NCBI GenBank assembly: GCA_004558035.1
Contig: SFEJ01000043.1
Location: forward strand, 1 to 11,042
From: Opitutia bacterium
Lineage (GTDB): Bacteria; Verrucomicrobiota; Verrucomicrobiae; Opitutales; UBA953
Length of the DNA stretch: 11,042 nt
Direction of reading: 5' to 3'
Made by a program: the position numbers and the translations under genes. Of the stretch, positions 1 through 6,991 are shown one piece after another. The notes beneath the pieces are model-generated. The model did no database searches and had not been told where the DNA came from. It saw nothing but the letters and a program-made list of their open reading frames with translations. Numbering within the stretch: position 1 is the stretch's first letter; each line of letters starts with the position of its first letter.

Positions 1-587
1 CAGATGCGCTGCAGCTTGCGCGCCTTGAGGACGATGCGCGGGTCGGCGGTGTACACGCCGTCCACGTCCGTGTAGATCTGGCACACGTCCGCCTTGATCG
101 CCGCCGCGAGCGCGATCGCGGTGAGGTCGCTCCCGCCGCGGCCGAGCGTCGTGATCTCGTTGTCGGAGGAAATCCCCTGGAAGCCCGCGACGATGACGAC
201 CTTGCCTTCTTCGAGCCGGTCGAGGATGTCGCCGCCCGTCAGCCGCGAAATGTGGGCGCGGGAATGGCAGACGTCCGTGATGATGCCGGCCTGCGCGCCC
301 GTGCGCGAAACGGCGGGAACGCCGATCGCGTGCAGCGCCATCGCCGTCAGCGCGATCGTCTCCTGCTCGCCGGTCGCGAGCATCATGTCCATCTCGCGTT
401 CGCTCGGGTTCGGCGAAATCGACTTCGCCCGCGCGATCAGTTCGTTCGTCACGCCGCTGCGCGCGGAAACGACGACGACGACCTTGTCGCCCCGATCCCA
501 AAAGCTCTTGATCTTAGCCGCGACGTTCTTGATGCGGTCCACATTGCCGACGGAGGTTCCGCCGTATTTCTGAACGATGAGTGCCAT
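1..587 (-). CDS. lysC: Aspartate kinase, N-terminal part (runs off the window)
   Basis: This gene encodes the enzyme that phosphorylates aspartate with ATP, the first step toward lysine, threonine, methionine and diaminopimelate. I translated the minus strand from the ATG at 587-585: 195 residues are readable before the window edge. Family motifs seen in order are KYGGTSV (7-13), SARSGVTNEL (41-50), ATGEQ (71-75), GAQAG (97-101), VAGFQGI (133-139), TTLGRGGSD (146-154) and YTDVDGVYTADPR (172-184). Together these cover most of the amino-acid kinase domain. The end of that domain and the C-terminal ACT regulatory domains lie beyond position 1, so feedback control and a possible homoserine dehydrogenase fusion cannot be judged. 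The start is fixed by KYGGTSV lying at the usual distance from the N-terminus. No clear Shine-Dalgarno precedes it, only an A-rich stretch. It lies 118 bp downstream of ffh on the same strand and seems to have its own promoter. Confidence 0.96.
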   Translation of the reverse strand, partial: MALIVQKYGGTSVGNVDRIKNVAAKIKSFWDRGDKVVVVVSARSGVTNELIARAKSISPNPSEREMDMMLATGEQETIALTAMALHAIGVPAVSRTGAQAGIITDVCHSRAHISRLTGGDILDRLEEGKVVIVAGFQGISSDNEITTLGRGGSDLTAIALAAAIKADVCQIYTDVDGVYTADPRIVLKARKLQRI

Positions 588-606
588 CTTTTTACTAAAT
601 TGCCCG

Positions 607-635
607 ACTATAAGCCTTCCCGCACCGCAACGCAA
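607..635 (-). promoter_or_regulatory. Putative sigma70-type promoter of lysC
   Basis: On the minus strand TTGCGT (635-630) and TATAGT (612-607) are separated by exactly 17 nt. The -10 matches the TATAAT consensus at 5 of 6 positions; the -35 matches only at TTG. Transcription would start about 12 nt before the lysC ATG, giving a very short leader. The rest of the ffh-lysC gap (588-705) shows only a weak CGCG-GAAA-CGCG hairpin followed by AATTTTT just after the ffh stop, which is too short to call a terminator. Read-through from ffh is therefore also possible. Confidence 0.45.
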
Positions 636-705
636 ATACAGAAATGGCGCCGCGCGCGTTCCCGCGACGGGCGCCCTCCGTTAAAAATTCGCGTTTCCGC
701 GTTTC

Positions 706-2058
706 TCAGAACGGGAACCTGCCGCCGCCCATGCCGGGGATTTTCCCGCCGAGGCCGCGCATCAGCGCCTTCATCTTGCCGCCCTTGAGCATCTTCATCA
801 TCTGCCGCATCTGCGAAAACTGCTTCAGCAGCGCGTTCACGTCGGACACCTTCGTTCCCGAGCCCTTCGCGATGCGCGCGCGGCGCGAGCCGTTCAGAAT
901 CTCCGGGCGGGCGCGCTCCTTCTTCGTCATCGACTGAATGATCGCCTCGGTGCGCTTGAGCTTGCGCTCCTCCTTTTCGCCGACCTGAACGCCGCTCATG
1001 CCGGGCATCATCTTCATGATGCTGCCGAGCGGTCCCATCTTCTTCATCTGCTGCAGCTGCGCGAGAAAATCCTCGAGGTCGAAATCCGCCTTCTTCATCT
1101 TTTCGGCGAGGCGTTCGGCCTCCTTTTGGTCGATCGTCTCCTGCGCCTTTTCGACGAGCGAAACGACGTCGCCCATGCCGAGAATGCGCTGCGCCATGCG
1201 GTCGGGATGGAACGGCGAAAAATCCTCGAGCTTTTCGCCCGTGCCCATGAACTTGATCGGCACGCCCGTGACCGCCTTCATCGAGAGCGCCGCGCCGCCG
1301 CGCGCGTCGCCGTCGAGCTTCGTCAGAACGATGCCCGTGAGGCCGACGGCCTCGTGGAAATGCCGGGCGACGTTGACGGCTTCCTGCCCGAGCGCGGCGT
1401 CGGCGACGAGCAGCGTCTCGTCGGGCCGCACGCGTTCCCGCAGGCGCTTGATCTCCTCGATCAGCGTCTCGTCGATCTGCAGGCGCCCGGCGGTGTCGAA
1501 GATCACGAGGTCGGCGGAGGCGTTCAGCGCCTCGCGCAGAAATTTTTCGCCGATGGCGGGAACGTCCTTCGATTCGCGGTCGCAGAAGAACGGCGTTCCC
1601 GTGGCCTTCGCGAGCGTTTCGAGCTGGTCGATCGCGGCGGGGCGATACACGTCGCACGCGACGAGCGCGGGGCGGTAGTTGCCGTGCGCGCGCAGGTAGC
1701 GCGCGAGCTTGCCGGCGGACGTCGTCTTGCCGCTCCCGTGCAGCCCGACGAGCATGATCTTGAGCGGCCGCACGGGCGAAAACTTCGTCGAATCCTCGCC
1801 GAGCAGGCGCACGAGCTCGTCGTGAATGATCTTCACCGCCATCTGCCCGGGCGTGACGCTCGCGAGCACCGCCTGCCCGAGGCACTGTTCCTTGACGCGT
1901 TCGCAGAACTCGCGCGCGACGCGGAAATGCACGTCGGCGGAAAGCAGCGCGGTGCGCACTTCGGCGAGCGCGTCCGCGATGTTGGATTCGGAAATTTTGC
2001 CGAGACCGCGCAGGTTGCGCAGCGCGTTGGTCATCTTGTCGGTCAGGTTTTCGAACAT
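706..2058 (-). CDS. ffh: Signal recognition particle protein Ffh (SRP54 GTPase)
   Basis: The 450-residue protein, close to the usual bacterial length, binds 4.5S RNA and the signal sequences of nascent chains and delivers ribosomes to FtsY at the membrane. The N domain occupies about residues 1-90. The G domain follows, with P-loop GLHGSGKTT (105-113), DVYRPAA (136-142), DTAGR (188-192) and TKLDGDARGG (246-255). The methionine-rich M domain covers about 325-435, including the LAQLQQMKKMGPL finger-loop region and the RNA-binding SRRARIAKGSGT segment (391-402). The tail is glycine-rich (GGKIPGMGGGRFPF). The start at 2058 gives the typical MFENLT opening. An overlapping longer ORF in another frame is a shadow. 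The gene is divergent from lepA across a 130-bp control region. Nothing resembling the 4.5S RNA gene is visible nearby. Confidence 0.98.
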   Translation of the reverse strand: MFENLTDKMTNALRNLRGLGKISESNIADALAEVRTALLSADVHFRVAREFCERVKEQCLGQAVLASVTPGQMAVKIIHDELVRLLGEDSTKFSPVRPLKIMLVGLHGSGKTTSAGKLARYLRAHGNYRPALVACDVYRPAAIDQLETLAKATGTPFFCDRESKDVPAIGEKFLREALNASADLVIFDTAGRLQIDETLIEEIKRLRERVRPDETLLVADAALGQEAVNVARHFHEAVGLTGIVLTKLDGDARGGAALSMKAVTGVPIKFMGTGEKLEDFSPFHPDRMAQRILGMGDVVSLVEKAQETIDQKEAERLAEKMKKADFDLEDFLAQLQQMKKMGPLGSIMKMMPGMSGVQVGEKEERKLKRTEAIIQSMTKKERARPEILNGSRRARIAKGSGTKVSDVNALLKQFSQMRQMMKMLKGGKMKALMRGLGGKIPGMGGGRFPF

Positions 2059-2066
2059 GGCGTTTT

Positions 2067-2095
2067 ATCAAACATTGTTCCGCCCCGCCCCGCAA
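2067..2095 (-). promoter_or_regulatory. Putative promoter of ffh
   Basis: On the minus strand TTGCGG (2095-2090) is followed after 17 nt by TTTGAT (2072-2067), a 4-of-6 match to the -10 consensus. The -10 ends only 8 nt before the ffh ATG, so a transcript from here would be almost leaderless. It has the same TTGCG-plus-17-nt layout as the lysC and lepA candidates, but the evidence is weak. Confidence 0.3.
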
Positions 2096-2097
2096 GC

Positions 2098-2128
2098 GCG
2101 TTCCCGCGCAGAAAATCCGCGGGAACGC
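2098..2128. promoter_or_regulatory. Perfect 11-bp inverted repeat between the divergent ffh and lepA promoters
   Basis: GCGTTCCCGCG (2098-2108) and its exact complement CGCGGGAACGC (2118-2128) are separated by a 9-nt A-rich loop. The repeat begins 2 nt from the putative ffh -35 and ends 9 nt before the putative lepA -35. Both flanking genes start here, so it is not a terminator, and no T-tract follows on either side. It could be an operator. It could also simply be two inverted copies of the GGGAACG word that is frequent throughout this window. Confidence 0.5.
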
Positions 2129-2137
2129 CGCGCGGGG

Positions 2138-2166
2138 TTGCGCGGGAGGGCGTTTTCGTGTTTAAT
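2138..2166 (+). promoter_or_regulatory. Putative sigma70-type promoter of lepA
   Basis: TTGCGC (2138-2143) is followed after 17 nt by TTTAAT (2161-2166), a 5-of-6 match to TATAAT. Transcription would begin near 2173, about 15 nt before the ATG at 2189. The alternative in-frame ATG at 2165 would lie inside the -10 element, so if this promoter is real it decides in favour of the 2189 start. Confidence 0.45.
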
Positions 2167-2188
2167 GCCCGCTCAAATTTTTTCAGAC

Positions 2189-3991
<1,803 letters not shown>

Positions 3992-4009
3992 CGCGCGCGT
4001 TCCCGCAAG

Positions 4010-4032
4010 TTTCCGCGTGAAATTTCCGCGTG
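4010..4032 (+). repeat. Short tandem direct repeat in the lepA-galK gap
   Basis: TTTCCGCGTG occurs at 4010-4019 and again at 4023-4032, a 13-nt period, about 62 bp before the galK ATG. It could be a pair of regulator half-sites or a small slippage duplication. No convincing -35/-10 pair is visible in this 102-bp gap; the nearest candidate is a TTAAAT at 4040-4045 without a partner. It is therefore unclear whether galK has its own promoter or is read through from lepA. Confidence 0.35.
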
Positions 4033-4093
4033 TTTCTGCTTAAATCGCTCCCGCGAAACGCAAAACATCCAATCCATTTCATTACCCTAAGTC

Positions 4094-5242
4094 ATGATCA
4101 AGGAATACTTCAAATCTCAGTTCAACTGCGAACCGACGGCGGTCGCCCAGGCTCCGGGCCGTCTCGAATTCATCGGCAATCACGTCGACTACAACAAAGG
4201 CGTCGTCATGGGCGTCGCCATCGAAAACCACATCACCGTCGCGGTCTCGATGCGCGACGACGACGAAATCCACATGGCTTCCGAAGGCCTGCGCTGCTTC
4301 GGCAAGGTGAAGCTCTCCGAAGTCGCCCTGCAGGAAAAGAAGCAGAAATTCATGAACTATCCGCTCGGCGTCTTCGCGATGCTCCGCGAAGCGGGCATGA
4401 AGGCGGACAAAGGCTTCAACCTCGCGGACACCTCGACCGTGCCGACGGGAGCGGGCGTCAGCTCCTCCGCGGCGATCGAGCTCGCGACCGCCTACGCGCT
4501 CTGCAAGCTTTACGACTTCCCGCTTTCCAAGATCGACACCGTCCGCATCGGCAAGGCGGCGGAAAACAATTTCGTCGGCATGCCCTGCGGCATTCTCGAC
4601 CAGGGCGTCTCCGGCTTCGGCGAAAAGGACGCCATCGTCCGCATCGACTGCAAGACGGAAGAATTCTCCACGCTGCCGCTCCCGGCGGGAACGTATTTCT
4701 GGGTCTTCAATTCCGGCGTGAAGCACGCGCTCGTCGCCGGCGACTACGCGAAGCGCCACGCCTCCTGCATGGAGGCCGCCGAAACGCTCGCGAAATACGA
4801 CCCGAAGATCACCTGCCTCGCGGACGCCGAAGCCAGCGCCGTCGAAGCGAACAAGTCCAAGCTCTCGCCGGAGACCTTCAACCGCGCGATGCACGTCGTC
4901 TGCGAAAACCGACGCGTCCATGAAATGGAACGCGCGCTCGCCGTCGGCGACCTCGAGGCCGTCGGCGACCTGATGAAGGCTTCGCACATGAGCTCGCGCT
5001 TCCTCTTCGAAAACTCCTGCAAGGAAATCGACTTCCTCGTCACCGAGCTTTCCGCGCAGAAGAACGTGTACGGCGCGCGCCTTTCCGGCGGCGGCTTCGG
5101 CGGCATCGCCATCGCGCTCACGAACGAAAACTTCTCCGAAGCCCAGGCGAAGGAAGTCGCGGAAAAATTCCACGCGAAGTTCGGCGCGTTCCCGAAGTTC
5201 TTCCGCACGACGACCGGCCCCGGCGCCGGCCTCGTCGAGTGA
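4094..5242 (+). CDS. galK: Galactokinase-family GHMP kinase
   Basis: The family phosphorylates galactose at C1 with ATP, the entry to the Leloir pathway, in the cytoplasm. The 382-residue product has the normal galactokinase length and all GHMP signatures. These are the sugar-binding motif APGRLEFIGNHVDYNKG (20-36), the ATP-binding PTGAGVSSSAA (117-127), GILDQ (166-170) with the presumed catalytic base Asp169, and the C-terminal GARLSGGGFGG (327-337). By alignment to human GALK1, Arg23, His30, Asp32, Gly166 and Tyr218 correspond to the known active-site residues. The glutamate of the classic GEHTDY motif is Asn29 here. That glutamate contacts the C6 hydroxyl of the sugar, so substrate preference may differ from strict galactose. 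The start at 4094 is the first in-frame ATG before the motif; no Shine-Dalgarno is evident (CCTAAGTC-ATG). No galT, galE or mutarotase is adjacent. A strong terminator follows 15 bp after the stop. Confidence 0.88.
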   Translation: MIKEYFKSQFNCEPTAVAQAPGRLEFIGNHVDYNKGVVMGVAIENHITVAVSMRDDDEIHMASEGLRCFGKVKLSEVALQEKKQKFMNYPLGVFAMLREAGMKADKGFNLADTSTVPTGAGVSSSAAIELATAYALCKLYDFPLSKIDTVRIGKAAENNFVGMPCGILDQGVSGFGEKDAIVRIDCKTEEFSTLPLPAGTYFWVFNSGVKHALVAGDYAKRHASCMEAAETLAKYDPKITCLADAEASAVEANKSKLSPETFNRAMHVVCENRRVHEMERALAVGDLEAVGDLMKASHMSSRFLFENSCKEIDFLVTELSAQKNVYGARLSGGGFGGIAIALTNENFSEAQAKEVAEKFHAKFGAFPKFFRTTTGPGAGLVE

Positions 5243-5257
5243 CGGAGCTCCCTCCCG

Positions 5258-5291
5258 AAAAACTCCCGCGCCTCCCCGCGGGAGTTTTTTT
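5258..5291 (+). terminator. Intrinsic terminator of galK
   Basis: A perfect 13-bp stem, AAAAACTCCCGCG (5258-5270) with CGCGGGAGTTTTT (5277-5289), closes a 6-nt CCTCCC loop. It merges into a run of seven T (5285-5291) and begins 15 bp after the galK stop. The A-run on the 5' side means it could also work weakly on the other strand. Its core CTCCCGCG/CGCGGGAG is the same as in the terminator at 10807-10840. Confidence 0.92.
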
Positions 5292-5303
5292 GCGCCCGGA
5301 GCA

Positions 5304-5334
5304 GGGGGCGACATTTCGGTCGATTTTTGAAATC
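5304..5334 (+). repeat. Degenerate copy of the short hairpin repeat (copy R0)
   Basis: This segment aligns with the better copies at 5469, 5691 and 6154: a GGCGAC stem start, a loop beginning ATT, the closing GTCG, then TGAAATCC. Only four stem pairs remain (CGAC/GTCG around ATTTCG). It is the first element of the gene-free repeat island that extends to about 6840. Confidence 0.5.
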
Positions 5335-5342
5335 CTTTCCCT

Positions 5343-5398
5343 GCAAATCTTTTTGAACCGGGAAGGAACAGAAGAGAAAAAAGCCTTTTACAGGAGGG
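5343..5398 (+). repeat. 56-nt direct repeat, copy 1
   Basis: The block runs from GCAAATCTTTTTGAACC through GGAAGGAACAGAAGAG to TTTTACAGGAGGG. It recurs at 6617-6672 with a single difference, C at 5349 against T. The purine-rich GGAAGGAACAGAAGAG core resembles the roughly 10-nt periodic repeats common between genes in many environmental and gut bacteria. The two copies are 1274 bp apart in direct orientation and bracket the fold-back modules. Confidence 0.85.
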
Positions 5399-5420
5399 CG
5401 ACCTTGAGCGTCTCTTTAAG

Positions 5421-5503
5421 CTTTTCTAAAAACCGCAAAGTCAAATGAAGTTAAAGAAAAGTTATAGTGGAGAGGCGGCATTCCTGCCGCTTCTTCGAAA
5501 TCC
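5421..5503 (+). repeat. 83-nt direct repeat with hairpin copy R1
   Basis: This block starts CTTTTCTAAAAACCGCAAAG and ends in the TCGAAATCC tail. It is near-identical to 6106-6188, with a handful of substitutions. Its 3' half (5469-5503) is a hairpin: GAGGCGGCA and TGCCGCTTC form a 9-bp stem with one G-T pair around a TTCC loop. Compared with the copies at 5691 and 6154, the arms change but remain complementary. No ORF frame is conserved between copies, so this is not coding. Confidence 0.8.
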
Positions 5504-5518
5504 GCGAACGCAAATTTT

Positions 5519-5586
5519 CCCGCGGATTCCGCAGACTTCCGCAGATTTTTTTGAAACCACGGATTGCACGAATTCCGCGAATTTTT
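5519..5586 (+). repeat. Periodic (about 9-10 nt) GGATT/CGCAGA repeat tract
   Basis: The tract repeats units of about 9-10 nt: CGCGGATTC, CGCAGACTT, CCGCAGATTTTT, then CCACGGATTGCACGAATTC and CGCGAATTTTT. This resembles the intergenic ACCACGGATTACACGGATT type of repeat I recall from many bacterial genomes. No function is evident from the sequence. Confidence 0.5.
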
Positions 5587-5639
5587 ACCGAAAGACGACC
5601 GGTCTGCTTCCTCCGAAAATCCTTCCCGCAGAAATTTCC

Positions 5640-5662
5640 CGCCAAGACGCAAAGGCGCAAAG
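5640..5662 (+). repeat. Periodic GACGCAAAGGCGCAAAG repeat
   Basis: CGCCAAGACGCAAAGGCGC followed by AAAG consists of GCAAAG-type units spaced 8-9 nt apart. It belongs to the same general class of short periodic repeats as 5519-5586 and lies between two hairpin copies. Confidence 0.5.
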
Positions 5663-5690
5663 ATTTTAAATTAAAGATAAGTTAATTAGT

Positions 5691-5725
5691 GGAGAGGCGA
5701 CATTCCTGTCGCTTCCTCGAAATCC
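5691..5725 (+). repeat. Short hairpin repeat, copy R2
   Basis: GAGGCGACA and TGTCGCTTC pair around a TTCC loop and are followed by the common CTCGAAATCC tail. Relative to R1 (5469-5503) one G-C pair has become A-T in both arms, a compensatory change that points to selection on the fold or to a copying mechanism that keeps arms complementary. This copy starts the larger duplicated unit that includes the fold-back module at 5771. Confidence 0.75.
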
Positions 5726-5770
5726 TTCCCCACAAACTTCCCTTTAAGTTTAACCCTTAAGCTTTTTCAC

Positions 5771-6082
5771 CGCCCCGACGGGGCGAAACAAACGTAACCC
5801 CATGCGCGCGGCGAAGCGCGCGCTTGGGGAACAACCCGCACATGCGCCGCGCCTGAAAGGCGCAACCTCCCGAAACGGTCGACGGTTTCTCGACGCGCCG
5901 TTCCCGCGGGGCAGTTGCGCTTTTCAAGCGCGTGCTCTTTGCGGACGCAGCCCCAAGCGGCGTCGCCGCATGGGGTTATTTTTGTTCCGCATTTCATGCG
6001 GGAACGCGCTTCGGGAGCAAAGAGAGATTTGCCCGAAGCGACATGGCTCCACGCTTCGCTCATCTGCCGCTTTTTGAAATCC
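5771..6082 (+). repeat. Fold-back (palindromic) module, copy 1
   Basis: A non-coding module of about 310 bp. It opens with the hairpin CGCCCCGACGGGGCG (5771-5785). A 24-nt arm (5783-5806) then pairs with 5967-5990 at 21 of 24 positions. Between them lie nested palindromes: CCCCA...TGGGG hairpins at each end (about 5797-5828 and 5950-5975), GCGCC-TGAAA-GGCGC, and a centre near GTCGAC (5878-5883). The whole therefore folds into one long imperfect hairpin. Two further hairpins follow: a GTTCCGCAT...GGAAC stem and CGCTTCGGG (6007-6015) with CCCGAAGCG (6032-6040). A near-identical copy lies at 6242-6552. Reading frames are not preserved between copies because of 1-nt indels (for example CTCTTTGC against CTCTTTTGC), which argues against a protein. 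No transposase or target duplication is visible. Confidence 0.8.
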
Positions 6083-6105
6083 TTCCGCACAAACTTCCCT
6101 TTACG

Positions 6106-6188
6106 CTTTTCTAAAAACCGCAAAGTCAAAGGAAGTTAAAGAGAAGTTATAGGGGAGAGGCGGCATTCCTGTCGCTTCCTCGAAATCC
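6106..6188 (+). repeat. 83-nt direct repeat copy 2, with hairpin R3
   Basis: Second copy of the block at 5421-5503, 685 bp downstream in the same orientation. Its hairpin (6154-6188) has GAGGCGGCA against TGTCGCTTC, so the seventh pair is a G-T wobble, intermediate between R1 (G-C) and R2 (A-T). It also begins the second copy of the larger unit that carries the fold-back module. Confidence 0.8.
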
Positions 6189-6241
6189 GCCCGCACAAAC
6201 TTCCCTTTAAGCGTTACCCCTTAAGCTTTAAGCTTTTTCCG

Positions 6242-6552
6242 CGCCCCGACGGGGCGAAACAAACGTAACCCCATGCGCGCGGCGAAGCGCGCGCTTGGGG
6301 AACGACCCGCACATGCGCCGCGCCTAAAAGGCGCAACTTCCCGAAGCGTTCGACGGTTTCTCGGCGCGGCGTTCCCGCGGGGCAGTTGCGCTTTTCAATC
6401 GCGTGCTCTTTTGCGGGCGCAGCCCCAAGCGGCGTCGCCGCATGGGGTTATTTCTGTTCCGCATTTCATGCGGGAACGCGCTTTGGGAGCAAAGAAAGAT
6501 TTGCCCGAAGCGACACGGCTCCACGCTTCGCTTACTTGTCGCTTCTCGAAAT
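6242..6552 (+). repeat. Fold-back (palindromic) module, copy 2
   Basis: Near-identical to 5771-6082 with an offset of 471-472 bp and scattered substitutions or single-base indels. The opening hairpin is at 6242-6256, and the 24-nt terminal arms (6254-6277 and 6439-6462) pair at 20 of 24 positions. The late stem is CGCTTTGGG (6479-6487) with CCCGAAGCG (6504-6512): one position has become a G-T pair but stays pairable. ORFs crossing it differ in frame from those of copy 1. Direct duplication of the whole unit, including the upstream hairpin and tail blocks, is the simplest explanation. Confidence 0.8.
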
Positions 6553-6574
6553 CCGTCTGCACAAATTTTCTTTT

Positions 6575-6610
6575 GGGGAAGCGATCTTTCCAGTCGCTTC
6601 ATCGAAATCC
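6575..6610 (+). repeat. Short hairpin repeat, copy R4
   Basis: GAAGCGA and TCGCTTC form a perfect 7-bp stem around TCTTTCCAG, followed by ATCGAAATCC. The arms differ from R1-R3 yet remain complementary, and the same GAAATCC tail follows, so this is a divergent member of the family. Confidence 0.6.
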
Positions 6611-6616
6611 GCAGAG

Positions 6617-6672
6617 GCAAATTTTTTTGAACCGGGAAGGAACAGAAGAGAAAAAAGCCTTTTACAGGAGGG
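6617..6672 (+). repeat. 56-nt direct repeat, copy 2
   Basis: Matches 5343-5398 at all but one position. It lies directly downstream of hairpin R4, as copy 1 lies directly downstream of hairpin R0. The order hairpin, GAAATCC tail, 56-nt block is therefore repeated at both ends of the island. Confidence 0.85.
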
Positions 6673-6692
6673 TAAGCGTCTCGCTTGCCCTC
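6668..6692 (+). repeat. Hairpin with a different arm sequence (R5)
   Basis: GAGGGTAAGCG (6668-6678) pairs with CGCTTGCCCTC (6682-6692) over 11 bp, with one T-G pair, around a TCT loop. A degenerate tail (CGGAATTCTTCCCGCAGAAAC) follows, as for the other hairpins. The same position in the first 56-nt context (after 5398) carries a different, poorly paired sequence. Confidence 0.6.
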
Positions 6693-6731
6693 GGAATTCT
6701 TCCCGCAGAAACTTTTCTTTAAGTTGTTCTT

Positions 6732-6751
6732 TCTCCGCGGGAGATTTTTTT
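6732..6751 (+). terminator. Weak terminator-like hairpin at the end of the repeat island
   Basis: TCTCC (6732-6736) and GGAGA (6740-6744) close a GCG loop and are followed by seven T (6745-6751). The 5-bp stem is short. If functional, it would end any transcript that crosses the repeat island before the surface-protein gene. The rest of 6752-6844 holds no gene I can support. Confidence 0.3.
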
Positions 6752-6802
6752 CTTGCGTCCGCGCGGCGCGAAGCCGAAAATCTCCTGCAGTTTAACACAA
6801 AA

Positions 6803-6991
6803 CACCAAGAAAAATTCCGCGAACGCCCCGAAAAGGCTTCGCCGCACTAAGAAACAATCATGATCCGAAAAAGCAGTTTTCCGCTGCCTTCGTCGCGTCG
6901 CGTTCCCGCGCGTCGCGGGCTTTCGCGCGCCCGAGCCTCATGATTTTTCGCCCCTTTTCAAAATTCAAAAAAACACTAAGAAAAATCATGA
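6803..6991 (+). repeat. Triplicated start-site leader sequence
   Basis: CACTAAGAAACAATCATGA (6845-6863) recurs as CACTAAGAAAAATCATGA (6974-6991), differing by one extra C. A third, partial copy, CACCAAGAAAAATTC, lies at 6803-6817. The 6974 copy contains the start codon of the large surface-protein gene and the 6845 copy contains the ATG of a 27-codon ORF. None has a Shine-Dalgarno; the A-rich tract may itself serve as the initiation signal. Confidence 0.6.
6860..6943 (+). other. Possible 27-codon upstream ORF (leader peptide?)
   Basis: ATG 6860 opens a short ORF that begins MIRKSSFPLP, is arginine-rich, and ends at TGA 6941-6943. Its stop overlaps the ATG at 6940 in the ATGA manner; that ATG is in frame with the large downstream gene. 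The start context is a near-perfect copy of the one used by the large gene. There is no recognised homology, and it may be a by-product of leader duplication. I list it because the overlap would allow translational coupling. Confidence 0.15.

Noticed and set aside
2165..2167. Upstream ATG as the lepA start
   Set aside because: It would add eight non-family residues, its GGGAGGG is too far away (14 nt), and it falls inside the putative -10 box.
4082..5314. Long minus-strand ORF (410 codons) antisense to galK
   Set aside because: Same codon-bias shadow; the galK strand carries all conserved motifs.
5802..6722. ORFs of 91 and 149 codons starting MRAAKRALGE within the fold-back modules
   Set aside because: The two copies diverge by frame after a 1-nt indel (CTCTTTGC against CTCTTTTGC) and run through palindromes and periodic repeats, so protein sequence is not what is conserved.
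5292..6860. CRISPR array in the repeat island
   Set aside because: Repeats are of several kinds and irregularly spaced, there are no uniform spacers, and no cas gene is present.
6940..6942. Upstream ATG as the start of the surface-protein gene
   Set aside because: It places 16 extra basic residues before an otherwise textbook signal peptide, and it lacks the A-rich start context present at 6988. Not fully excluded, because of the ATGA overlap with the short ORF.
6856..6945. Invertible promoter segment flanked by AATCATGA and TCATGATT
   Set aside because: The inverted repeats are only 8 bp with a self-palindromic TCATGA core, which is expected by chance around two start codons. No recombinase gene is present.
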